A stretch of DNA of 15,442 nt, from NCBI GenBank assembly GCA_038237665.1, contig JBBRYK010000065.1, positions 1 to 15,442 on the forward strand, in the 5' to 3' direction. The stretch comes from JBBRYK01 sp038237665 (lineage in GTDB: Bacteria > Actinomycetota > Thermoleophilia > Gaiellales > Gaiellaceae). This document shows positions 7,956 to 14,155 of the stretch, in pieces (positions within the stretch are counted from its first letter, which is position 1; every line of letters begins with the position of its first letter). The notes below the pieces were generated by a model, which was not told the DNA's origin, did not search any database, and saw nothing but the letters and a program-made list of their open reading frames with translations. Both the position numbers and the translations under genes were made by a program.

Positions 7956-8048
7956 GGAGCGGCATGGGCCCGGTGGCCCGGGCGGTCTTCAAAACCGTTT
8001 AGGTCTGGCAACCCCAGGCTGGGTAGGTTCGACTCCTGCGCCGCTCCG
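7956..8048 (+). tRNA. selC: tRNA-Sec (anticodon UCA)
   Basis: The 93-base gene folds as selenocysteine tRNA. It has an 8-bp acceptor stem (GGAGCGGC with GCCGCTCC, 7956-7963 and 8040-8047), discriminator G 8048, a long D stem (GGGCC/GGCCC), and a 6-bp anticodon stem with loop CTTCAAA whose anticodon TCA is at 7989-7991. A long variable arm (GTCTGG...CCAGGC) follows, then a 5-bp T stem with loop TTCGACT. The 8+5 acceptor/T arrangement is the bacterial tRNA-Sec signature. CCA is not encoded. The neighbouring selA and selB confirm the role. An integrase gene ends 1 bp downstream on the other strand, so the 3' end of this tRNA is the likely attachment site of the following element. Confidence 0.95.
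8020..8048. other. Probable attachment site (attL or attR) at the selC 3' end
   Basis: Tyrosine integrases commonly recombine in the T arm and acceptor 3' half of tRNA genes. Here the integrase stop codon lies at 8049-8051, directly against the last base of selC. The exact crossover core cannot be fixed because no second copy of this tRNA 3' segment was found in the rest of the window. Confidence 0.55.
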
Positions 8049-9317
8049 TTATGCGGGTTTCAGCACCCGGAAGGTCGAGTCCTCGCCCCCGTCCGGGACG
8101 GCTTGGTACTCGGTTTTGGTACTGACCCCGCCCCACACGCGCCTTTCGCCCATCTCGGCCTCCTCACGAAAGACGACACCGGCGAGGTTGATATAGCGCT
8201 GAGTCGTCTTGAACGACGAGTGCCCCGCTCGGGTCATTAGTGCGATCGGGGCGACACCGGCCGCCGAGTCGTTCGTGATCGCTGTGTGCCGACCGTCGTG
8301 GGTGGGACGGACGTAGTCACTGATGCCCGCCCGTCCGAGCGCCAGACGGAACGTCGTCGTGTAGCGGGTGATGTTGAGGGGCGAGCCGCGGAAGGGCGAG
8401 ACGAACACTCGGTCGTCGTCGTGGGTGTAGAGCGACCGAGCGCGATGGCGAAACAGCTCATCGGCGAGCCTCGGTCCCAGCGCGAGCGTCCGGCGTCCCG
8501 CTTTCGACTTCGGCGTGTCCTGCCGTCCGCGAACTAGGGTCTCGACGACTCGAAGAACTGCGCCCTCCGGGTCCGCGAGAAAAACTGCCTTCCACTTGAG
8601 GCCCAAAATTTCTCCAAGCCGAATTCCGAGTCCATAGCTGGTAAGGAACATGGTGCGGCACGTCTCACGCCATGCTCGCTCCTCGCTCCCTACCGCCGCC
8701 TCGCCGATCAACTCGGCGAACGCTCGGTCGACGGCTCTGATCTCGGCGGGCTGTAGGAGCCTCCATTCGAGCTCCTCCTCGGTCGGTCGCTCGACCAAGG
8801 CGAGCGGGTTTACGTGGATCAGCTTCTGCCGGATCGCCGCTTTCAGGATCAGCGAGAGGCAGTTCAATTGACGGTTCACGGTCCCCGGCTTGCACGTTCG
8901 CCTCTTCTGCCCGATGTACCTCTCGATACAGACCGCGTCGATGGCCTCGAGCCGAAGATGGCCGAGCGCAGGGATCAGGTGCCTCTCGATCAGTGACGAG
9001 TACGAGCGCAGGGTCGAGTGCTTCAAACCCTTGCGGCCGGCGTAGTCGGCGAGCCACGGGCGGACACCGTCGTCAGGATCTGCGGTGTCTAGATCGCCGA
9101 GAAACTCCAGCAGCGTGACGCGGGACAGCGTCTTGTACTCGCCCTTCCTGACGGCGACCACACGCTCGCCGAGAGCCTCCTCAGCCTTCGTTTTCGTCCA
9201 CCCGTCCCGTACGGCCCCCATCCTCTTTTTCACCTGGTGGCCGTCCGCGTCGACGAACTTCATGTACCACACGTCGCCGCGCGCCCCCCGATAGAGAAAC
9301 ACGCTGCCCCTAGCCAT
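8049..9317 (-). CDS. int: Tyrosine recombinase / site-specific integrase of the selC element
   Basis: This 422-residue phage-type integrase would insert and excise the element at selC. An N-terminal arm-binding-like region (about 1-60, with GSVFLYRGARGDVWYMKF) is followed by a core-binding SAM-like domain (about 85-178). The catalytic domain has Arg233 (GIRLGEILGL), a beta-hairpin lysine (Lys270 or Lys272), His340 and Arg343 (HDGRH), His366 (AGHSS) and nucleophile Tyr375 (TTQRYINLAG). All expected residues are present, so it is probably active. The frame opens further upstream, but ATG 9317 is chosen because the family N-terminus MARGS starts here and GAGG lies 7 bases upstream. It overlaps the preceding small gene by 8 bp. 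A tail of about 47 residues after the tyrosine reaches to the tRNA, with the stop 1 bp from selC. Confidence 0.93.
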   Translation of the reverse strand: MARGSVFLYRGARGDVWYMKFVDADGHQVKKRMGAVRDGWTKTKAEEALGERVVAVRKGEYKTLSRVTLLEFLGDLDTADPDDGVRPWLADYAGRKGLKHSTLRSYSSLIERHLIPALGHLRLEAIDAVCIERYIGQKRRTCKPGTVNRQLNCLSLILKAAIRQKLIHVNPLALVERPTEEELEWRLLQPAEIRAVDRAFAELIGEAAVGSEERAWRETCRTMFLTSYGLGIRLGEILGLKWKAVFLADPEGAVLRVVETLVRGRQDTPKSKAGRRTLALGPRLADELFRHRARSLYTHDDDRVFVSPFRGSPLNITRYTTTFRLALGRAGISDYVRPTHDGRHTAITNDSAAGVAPIALMTRAGHSSFKTTQRYINLAGVVFREEAEMGERRVWGGVSTKTEYQAVPDGGEDSTFRVLKPA

Positions 9318-9495
9318 CGCTAGCCTCATAGCCCGCGAGACGCTCACGCGCCGCACGTTCCTTGATCTGGTAGCCCGACGCCTGCGCGGCGTCGCCGATG
9401 CTGGCGAAGTACGCGGCACGAGACGCCGCAACCTCCACCCTGAAAAGCGCAGTCGCCTTCCGAGCCACCATGCCCGTGAGCGGAACTGCCTTCAT
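9310..9495 (-). CDS. Small 61-residue protein upstream of the integrase
   Basis: ATG 9495 begins MKAVPLTGMVARK and runs to a TAG at 9310, overlapping the integrase start by 8 bp, so the two are probably co-translated. A purine-rich GGGGGTGGGAAG precedes the ATG as a ribosome site. The product is Ala/Arg-rich and predicted helical. It has no recognisable HTH motif. Its place directly before int suggests a recombination accessory factor or a regulator, but no family is recognised. The frame extends upstream to 9711, but that part is low-complexity and passes through a strong inverted repeat, so the shorter start is preferred. Confidence 0.6.
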   Translation of the reverse strand: MKAVPLTGMVARKATALFRVEVAASRAAYFASIGDAAQASGYQIKERAARERLAGYEASDG

Positions 9496-9532
9496 CTTCC
9501 CACCCCCTTGGTGAGGCCCCCGAGGTCGGCGA

Positions 9533-9602
9533 CGATTAGCCCGTCGCGCCCCCCGGGGGCAGACGGAAATGTAACTACCTGACGGCGACTCCGGGCTAAT
9601 CG
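9533..9602. repeat. 11-bp perfect inverted repeat flanking a G+C palindrome
   Basis: CGATTAGCCCG (9533-9543) is the exact reverse complement of CGGGCTAATCG (9592-9602), with 48 bases between that include CCCCCGGGGG (9550-9559). It lies 38 bp upstream of the small gene that precedes int, in its putative leader or promoter region. It could be a regulatory hairpin or a recombination-protein binding region. Confidence 0.55.
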
Positions 9603-9698
9603 AAGCGCAGCCGACAACCCGAATCATACGCGGCTCACAGGTCGGAATCCAGGAGCGGAACGAGTTCGACGCGCCTGCCGCTCGTTCGCTGGGATGTC

Positions 9699-9708
9699 TC
9701 CAATTGGA
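9699..9708. promoter_or_regulatory. TCCAATTGGA palindrome (candidate operator, int side)
   Basis: This 10-bp perfect palindrome is identical to the core of the 18-bp palindrome upstream of the element's main operon (13924-13941). Sharing suggests a common DNA-binding regulator; this is inference. Confidence 0.4.
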
Positions 9709-9770
9709 CACCGGGCCGGAGCAGGAGGTATGTGTGCGCCATGGCGAACCTTCGACAGGGCACGACGACT

Positions 9771-9798
9771 CCCGATGTGGTCACACGACCACCTCGGG
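9771..9798. repeat. 12-bp stem hairpin with ACAC loop
   Basis: CCCGATGTGGTC (9771-9782) pairs with GACCACCTCGGG (9787-9798) with a single mismatch around a 4-base loop. Neither strand has a U-tract after it, so a plain terminator is less likely than an operator or a structured origin element. Confidence 0.5.
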
Positions 9799-10242
9799 GA
9801 AAGTCTCGTGAAGAAGTCGCCGCTCGTTCGCCGGGGTTTTGGGGCACATGGCCATGGTGGACACGACCTTGGCGGCACCCTCACAGCCATCCGAACAGGC
9901 GAACGAGAACAGCCCCCGTAGCCAGAGCCTGGAAGACGGCACAGCAGGTCCTGACGACCTCGAAGTGCGTTTTGGCTCTCGGCCGAGGGTGAGGAGGTCT
10001 AGGTTCGTCGAGGAGCGGAACAAGTTCACGCGCCTGACGCTCGTTCAGTTGACCATGGTCGGTTGTGTCGACGACCCGAGCCGCTCCGCGCGAGGCCGAA
10101 CCCGCGGACCGGCCGCCGGGTTCGGTAGGAGTCCCAAAACCTATGCAAATCTGATCGGCTCGGAGTCCCATCGCGCCCTGTCCCGGTTCTAGAAACCGTT
10201 GCTGCTCGGCTTGGCTGGCCGACTTGCGCCCACTCGTTAGCG

Positions 10243-10467
10243 TCACTTGGTACTGGAGCGGCGACCAAAGTCGGCCACGCCGCCGCGCTCCTCGTCGGCT
10301 ATCCATGCGAGGATGCTGGACCGCCTGTACCGCGGGAACCGACCCAGCCGGACGACCGGCAGAACGCCTTGCCGCGTCTTGTCCTTCACCCAGCGCGGCG
10401 ACACGTTGAGCAGCGCCGCTACGTCGCGGGCCTGTAGGAGACGATCATCGAGCGGTCCCACGCTCAC
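10243..10467 (-). CDS. Small AlpA/excisionase-like helix-turn-helix protein
   Basis: The 74-residue product contains an HTH_17/excisionase-type domain: LLQARDVAALLNVSPRWV then KTRQGVLPVVRLGRFPRYRRSSILAWI, covering most of the protein. Such proteins act as recombination directionality factors or regulators in integrative elements. The GTG at 10467 overlaps the preceding TGA as GTGA, and GGAGG lies about 5-6 bases upstream, so this start is strongly favoured over earlier ATGs that would overlap the upstream gene by 75 bp or more. It is the last gene of the four-gene overlapping operon. It is a paralogue of the HTH domain in the gene just upstream. It is the best candidate excisionase (Xis) for the integrase. 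Confidence 0.8.
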   Translation of the reverse strand: MSVGPLDDRLLQARDVAALLNVSPRWVKDKTRQGVLPVVRLGRFPRYRRSSILAWIADEERGGVADFGRRSSTK

Positions 10468-10958
10468 CCCGCCCTCCGATACGCTTCGGCCTCCTGCGCC
10501 TTCCATTTTTTCGTCTCGCGCCGAGCCTGCTCGATGATCCACGCCTCGAGCGCCCCCTGAGTCCAGCGCAGGTGCTTCCCGATCCGCACAGCCGGCAACT
10601 TGCCCTCACGCGTCCACGTGCTCACCCACGACTCGGGAACGTTGAGCAGTTCCGCCGCCTGCTCGAGCGAGAGCACCCGAGCGTCCTTGTCGATCGACAT
10701 ACGGAACACGTGCTCCGCGAGCTGCGCCTCGAACCTGAACCACAGCTCCTCGAGCTTCGGCCCAACCTCGGCCCGCAGGGTTTCCTCCACGGTTACTTTC
10801 ACGGCGCGCGTCAGCGGGCCACGGAGAAGGTCGGCGATACGGTCGGCGACCGCTATCCGCGCGGAGCCCATTCCCTCTTCGGTGCCGTCGTGGGTCGCGG
10901 CCAGAGGCTTCGACTTTGTCGCGAGCTTCGGTGTGCTCTGAGGCCCCTCTCCGCTCAT
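10464..10958 (-). CDS. HTH_17 DNA-binding protein with N-terminal helical extension
   Basis: The 164-residue protein ends in an excisionase-type HTH domain (VLSLEQAAELLNVPESWV...GKLPAVRIGKHLRWTQGALEAWI, about 95-140), like the next gene. The first 90 residues are different: a polar start, then a predicted helical stretch (ADRIADLLRGPLTRAVKVTVEETL and following) that could oligomerise. ATG 10958 overlaps the primase stop as ATGA, with a strong AAGGAG site upstream. It sits between the primase and the smaller HTH protein, so it may be a repressor or an origin-binding partner of the primase; function is inferred only from context. Confidence 0.8.
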   Translation of the reverse strand: MSGEGPQSTPKLATKSKPLAATHDGTEEGMGSARIAVADRIADLLRGPLTRAVKVTVEETLRAEVGPKLEELWFRFEAQLAEHVFRMSIDKDARVLSLEQAAELLNVPESWVSTWTREGKLPAVRIGKHLRWTQGALEAWIIEQARRETKKWKAQEAEAYRRAG

Positions 10959-12988
10959 GTCGCCTCTCCTTCGGTGCGGGACAGCGGCCCGTCGATGTCG
11001 GGCTCGTCGATGTCTGGTTCGTCGATGTCGGGTTCCTCTTCGGCCACCCCGTCCGCCTTCTCGCCACCTTCCTCGCCACCCCTACGGGGAGGTGGCGAGG
11101 TGGCGAGGGGCGTCCTCGGTACGGGGTCTGAGACCTCCTCGCCGTCCTCGCCGAATAGGGGTGCGGCGAGTGGCGAGGTCACTTCAGTAAAGGGAATGAG
11201 GTAGAAACCGTTCTTGCGCTCGCCGGTGGTGGTGGCGAGGAGGGGGATGTCCTCGCCACCTGTTTTGTGCTCGGCGAGCTTTCGGAGCTGCTCGTCGATG
11301 GCGTCTCGGGCGATGTTTCGGCCCTTGCCATCGTGGGCGTCGACGTACGCCTTCTCGACTTTTGTTTTCGGGTGGCCGGGGTGTTCGGTCACGTAGCCGA
11401 CGATCCAGTTGGTGGCGTCTTCGAGCTCGGCGGCGTGCCGGCCTGCGCTGGCCTTCTCGGAGTCGACGAGCTCGAAGCCTTCGGTTTCGGTGAGCCATCG
11501 GAGCGTCATCGTGCGCCCGTGGAGCTCGCTCGACCATCGGGTTTTTCGCCAGTGCAGGATTGAGCCGTCGCGGCCATGTTGTAGGCGCACGTGGACGAGG
11601 GTGTCGGGCAGCCGTGCCCAGGCGCCCGAGACGTCGCCTGCCTTGTTTTCGTGGTGGACGAAAATGAAGGCGATCGGCCGTCCGACGCGCCCACGGACGT
11701 CTCGGATGAGGAGGTCGAAGGCGGTGATCTCCTCCGGCGTGCCGCCGCCGACCGTGCCGACGACCGCGAGCGGGCCGACGGCGACGATGTCGATCTCGTG
11801 TTCGAGTACCGCGGCGGCGAGCAGGGCTCGATGCGACTCGTCGGCGAAGGTGAACCGCGCCCACGGCTCCTCGAGCACGAACAGGTTGTGGGCGAACGGC
11901 GGGCCGGCCCACGTGTCGATCTTTCGTCTGATCTTCTGCCTGAAGGGGCCGCGTGGGCCCTCCGCTTCCACGAGCAGCACGCGCAGGGGCCGAACGATCT
12001 CGATGCCTAGCCAACTGATCCCGGCGGCGGCGTGGGCGAGGAGGTCGATGCTTTTTGTGATCTTGCCGGTGCCGGCGTCGCCGTACATAAGGAGGTCCCC
12101 ACCCGCCGGTAGTGCGGCGCTCTCGCGTGTGCCGAGCAGGGGCTCTGCCGAGTCCTCCTCCTCGTTCGCAAACTCGGCGGCTGTGACGATCCGGAACCCT
12201 GTGGTCTCGCTAGGTGGCTCCAGACCTTCGCCCTCTTCGTCGAGCATCGGCTCGAGGTCGTCGAAGGAGCCGCCTGCAGCGATGTGCTCGGTGAGGTCCG
12301 AGCCCTTCGTCGGGATCTTGACCACGACGCTCGCGGCGATTCCCTCGAGAGCCGCCGCAACCTGTCGTCCGTGGGCTCGACCCGGCTTGTCGTTGTCTGC
12401 GACCACGATCACGTGCGCTCCCAGAAGCGCGTCGGAGTACTCGGGACGCCATTTGCCGGCCCCGCCGGGGTTGGTGGTGGCCGGGTAGCCGCACTTCTCG
12501 GCCGCATGCACGTCTCGCTCGCCCTCACAAAGGATGACCGTCTCGCCGACGGCCGCCGCTGCTAGTACCTGAGGGAGCCGGTAAAGCACCCTACGCGTGT
12601 CCCCGAGGTTCCATGTGTAGCCGCCTCTGTGATCGGACCGCCGCTGGCGGAAATCCTTCGGCTCGAACCGGACCACCTGAGAGAGCTCTTCGCCCTTCTC
12701 GTCGACGTACGAGTACGTCTCGACAATCTGCCAGGAACCGTTGGAGCTTGAGGGCTCGAAGAGATCGCGCGGCTGGAGGCCAAGCGCGTCGAGGATCGCC
12801 TCGGTCGTGCACCCGGTGAAGCACCTGACGAGCGCGCGCCCGTCGTCTCCTTCGCTGATCGACAGGCTCGGCGTTCTGTCGTCGTGAGCGGGGCAGAGGG
12901 CTTTCCAGGACGAGCCGCTTCGCCTCGCCGGGTGCCGGGTTTCGGCCTCGACGGCCTCGATAACCCGCTCTGTCGGACTGCTGGTCAT
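10955..12988 (-). CDS. Primase-helicase: zinc finger, Toprim-like and RepA-type AAA ATPase
   Basis: This 677-residue protein is the likely replication protein of the element. The N-terminal CHC2-type zinc-binding domain has Cys32, His35, Cys56 and Cys60. A Toprim-like domain follows with ILCEGERD (Glu155) and VVADND (Asp198, Asp200). The AAA/RepA-like ATPase begins at the P-loop GDAGTGKI (303-310). Later come IVAVGPLAVVG (401-411) and HHENKAGDVSGAWARL (445-460), both typical of the AAA_25 family. The C-terminal part looks like a winged helix (about 510-590) and a low-complexity tail with three tandem PDIDE units. The P-loop has Ile310 where Thr/Ser is usual. ATG 12988 overlaps the upstream stop as ATGA. 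The 3' third carries an iteron-like DNA repeat cluster. It would make primers and unwind the element's origin. Confidence 0.87.
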   Translation of the reverse strand: MTSSPTERVIEAVEAETRHPARRSGSSWKALCPAHDDRTPSLSISEGDDGRALVRCFTGCTTEAILDALGLQPRDLFEPSSSNGSWQIVETYSYVDEKGEELSQVVRFEPKDFRQRRSDHRGGYTWNLGDTRRVLYRLPQVLAAAAVGETVILCEGERDVHAAEKCGYPATTNPGGAGKWRPEYSDALLGAHVIVVADNDKPGRAHGRQVAAALEGIAASVVVKIPTKGSDLTEHIAAGGSFDDLEPMLDEEGEGLEPPSETTGFRIVTAAEFANEEEDSAEPLLGTRESAALPAGGDLLMYGDAGTGKITKSIDLLAHAAAGISWLGIEIVRPLRVLLVEAEGPRGPFRQKIRRKIDTWAGPPFAHNLFVLEEPWARFTFADESHRALLAAAVLEHEIDIVAVGPLAVVGTVGGGTPEEITAFDLLIRDVRGRVGRPIAFIFVHHENKAGDVSGAWARLPDTLVHVRLQHGRDGSILHWRKTRWSSELHGRTMTLRWLTETEGFELVDSEKASAGRHAAELEDATNWIVGYVTEHPGHPKTKVEKAYVDAHDGKGRNIARDAIDEQLRKLAEHKTGGEDIPLLATTTGERKNGFYLIPFTEVTSPLAAPLFGEDGEEVSDPVPRTPLATSPPPRRGGEEGGEKADGVAEEEPDIDEPDIDEPDIDGPLSRTEGEAT
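10990..11034. repeat. Three tandem 15-bp units in the primase tail
   Basis: CGTCGATGTCGGGCT is repeated three times (10990, 11005 and 11020) with one or two base changes per copy. On the - strand it encodes PDIDE-PDIDE-PDIDG near the primase C-terminus. It is a short in-frame minisatellite, likely variable in copy number. Confidence 0.75.
11060..11260. repeat. Iteron-like cluster of GGTGGCGAGG inside the primase gene
   Basis: Five exact copies of the 10-mer GGTGGCGAGG occur: 11071-11080 (reverse), 11091-11100, 11099-11108, 11231-11240 and 11251-11260 (reverse). Two further copies match 9 of 10 (about 11059-11068 and 11169-11178). Two pairs (11071/11091 and 11231/11251) are inverted with exactly 10 bases between. 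Copies fall in different reading frames, so this is a DNA-level signal rather than a protein repeat. It resembles origin iterons bound by an initiator. Confidence 0.6.
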
Positions 12989-13917
12989 CTCGTCTCATCC
13001 ATGACGACGACGTCTCTGAAAGCCGGGTAGGGCGCTACGGTCAGTAGGTACGCGTCGAGCAGTTCCTCGACGGCCGCGAAGGAGGCGTCCTGGGCCTCGA
13101 CGGTCGCGGCGGCCTCCCTGATCTGCGCGCCGAGAGAGCGGAGCGGGGTGATGAGGTCCGGATCCTCGGCGGCCTCCATGATCTGCAGGGCGACCATGGC
13201 GAGAGCGGAGCCCGAGAGCTCCGCTCTCAGGCGATCCGCCATCAACCCGACTTCGCCGCCGAGTTTGACGATCTTGTCCCGGCCATGATTGGCGAGGCTC
13301 GCCATAAGTTCGCCGAACACCGTTGCCCTGAACGCGGCATGCAGCTCGAGCGTCCTCGCTCGCGCATAGACGGCCGCGACCTCGTCGTCGATGCTACGGA
13401 GCACCGGATCGCGGAGCTCGTCTTCGAGCCGTGCGCCGCCGATCAGGGCGAACCTGGCGACAAACCCCCGGGCGTTCGTCACGAACCCGGTCGAGTCCTC
13501 GGTGCTAAAGCCGGCAGCCTTCGGGGCGAGCGGAAACTCATCGAGAGCGGCAGCAACGGCACGTGTGGTCATCCCTGCGGCGTGGAGTCGATGGACCCAG
13601 ACGATCGGGAGCTGCGCGCGGCGTTCGTAAACGAAGACACGACCGCGGCCGGTTGCCGGCGACGGGACAACATCGCTCGCCCACGTCCAACCTCTCTGGA
13701 CGTACTTGCTGACCGCTTGTTGGCTTACGACCTCGCCGGCTGTGTTGGACGCCTCGACGCGCCAGTCGAGAGCGTGTAGGTGGCTTCGGTCAAGCCCGAT
13801 CCGGCGGATGTCCTTGAGCATCCAGGACGCGAGCGAGAGCTTTCCGAGACTGGTATCTAGGTTCTGTTCACGTGTATGCACGTTTTCTACCTTATTGAGA
13901 TCGGATGCCAGCGCCAC
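12985..13917 (-). CDS. MerR-like HTH protein, first gene of the element operon
   Basis: The 310-residue protein is not recognised as a named family. Near residues 60-80 is a helix-turn-helix-like segment (VVSQQAVSKYVQRGW), followed by a wing-like region and a helix pair (LPIVWVHRLHAAGMTTRAVAAAL, about 103-125) that resembles the MerR DNA-binding layout. The remaining two thirds are predicted alpha-helical and Ala/Glu-rich. The frame opens at a GTG (13917) with a weak GGTGAG ahead of it; a GTG at 13881 is an alternative. An 18-bp palindrome lies 7 bp upstream of GTG 13917. Its stop overlaps the primase start as ATGA. It may be the element's repressor or an initiator accessory; this is inference from position and HTH. 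Confidence 0.6.
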   Translation of the reverse strand: MALASDLNKVENVHTREQNLDTSLGKLSLASWMLKDIRRIGLDRSHLHALDWRVEASNTAGEVVSQQAVSKYVQRGWTWASDVVPSPATGRGRVFVYERRAQLPIVWVHRLHAAGMTTRAVAAALDEFPLAPKAAGFSTEDSTGFVTNARGFVARFALIGGARLEDELRDPVLRSIDDEVAAVYARARTLELHAAFRATVFGELMASLANHGRDKIVKLGGEVGLMADRLRAELSGSALAMVALQIMEAAEDPDLITPLRSLGAQIREAAATVEAQDASFAAVEELLDAYLLTVAPYPAFRDVVVMDETR

Positions 13918-13923
13918 GGCTCA

Positions 13924-13941
13924 CCAATCCAATTGGATTGG
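13924..13941. promoter_or_regulatory. 18-bp perfect palindrome upstream of the element operon
   Basis: CCAATCCAATTGGATTGG is a perfect 18-bp palindrome ending 7 bp before the GTG of the first operon gene. Its core TCCAATTGGA recurs at 9699-9708. Position and symmetry are typical of an operator for a dimeric repressor. Confidence 0.6.
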
Positions 13942-14155
13942 GGCCTTTTGCGGGGGAATCTGAGGCGAAACGGCTCCTGCATCCGCTCCACGTAAGAACG
14001 GTATGTCGTCAGTGAGGGCGTACCGGCGAAGATCAGGAGAAAGGGAGTAGTTGCCTGCAACCGACACGTATGGCGCCGCAGATGTCGTCTAGACAGACAA
14101 CATCGGACGTACCATGATCGGTGCATGGAACTCCAGGAGCAACTCGTCCACCGTT
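13942..14155. other. Spacer between element operon and IS3 remnant
   Basis: No convincing gene was seen. An imperfect hairpin GATGTCGTC/GACAACATC lies at about 14081-14104. A short + strand ATG frame from 14125 (MELQEQLVHRS) runs into the IS end and could be the start of an interrupted gene, but it has no clear ribosome site. The operon promoter should lie in this segment, but no clear -10/-35 pair stands out. Confidence 0.35.

Larger units (their letters stand above)
9496..10242. other. Gene-poor, repeat-rich segment between the integrase and HTH modules
   Basis: No convincing intact gene was found in these 747 bp. The segment holds an 11-bp inverted repeat (9533-9602), a TCCAATTGGA palindrome (9699-9708), a 12-bp near-perfect hairpin (9771-9798) and five copies of CTCGTTC/GAACGAG. 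It also has two long related blocks at about 9652-9688 and 10012-10047. Read on the - strand, these blocks encode similar short peptides (NERQAR followed by ELVPLL), one copy being frame-shifted by an extra C, so part may be decayed coding sequence. It may also be a promoter/operator region, integrase arm sites or an origin. Confidence 0.5.

Noticed and set aside
9652..9690. Block resembling the tRNA-Sec acceptor and T arm (GGAGCGG...GTTCGAC...CCGCTCGTT)
   Set aside because: It aligns only with several gaps, and a second related block at 10012 drifts away from the tRNA; it is better explained as a local repeat.
10960..11260. CRISPR array
   Set aside because: The repeats are 10-15 bp, partly overlapping and inside a coding region; no spacer structure or cas genes are present.
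11409..12488. Long + strand open frame opposite the primase gene
   Set aside because: It is Ser/Arg/Pro-rich with no recognisable domain, while the - strand frame has zinc, Toprim and P-loop motifs.
13887..14126. Possible small - strand gene upstream of the element operon
   Set aside because: It overlaps the 18-bp palindrome and the operon start, has no ribosome site and shows no family features.
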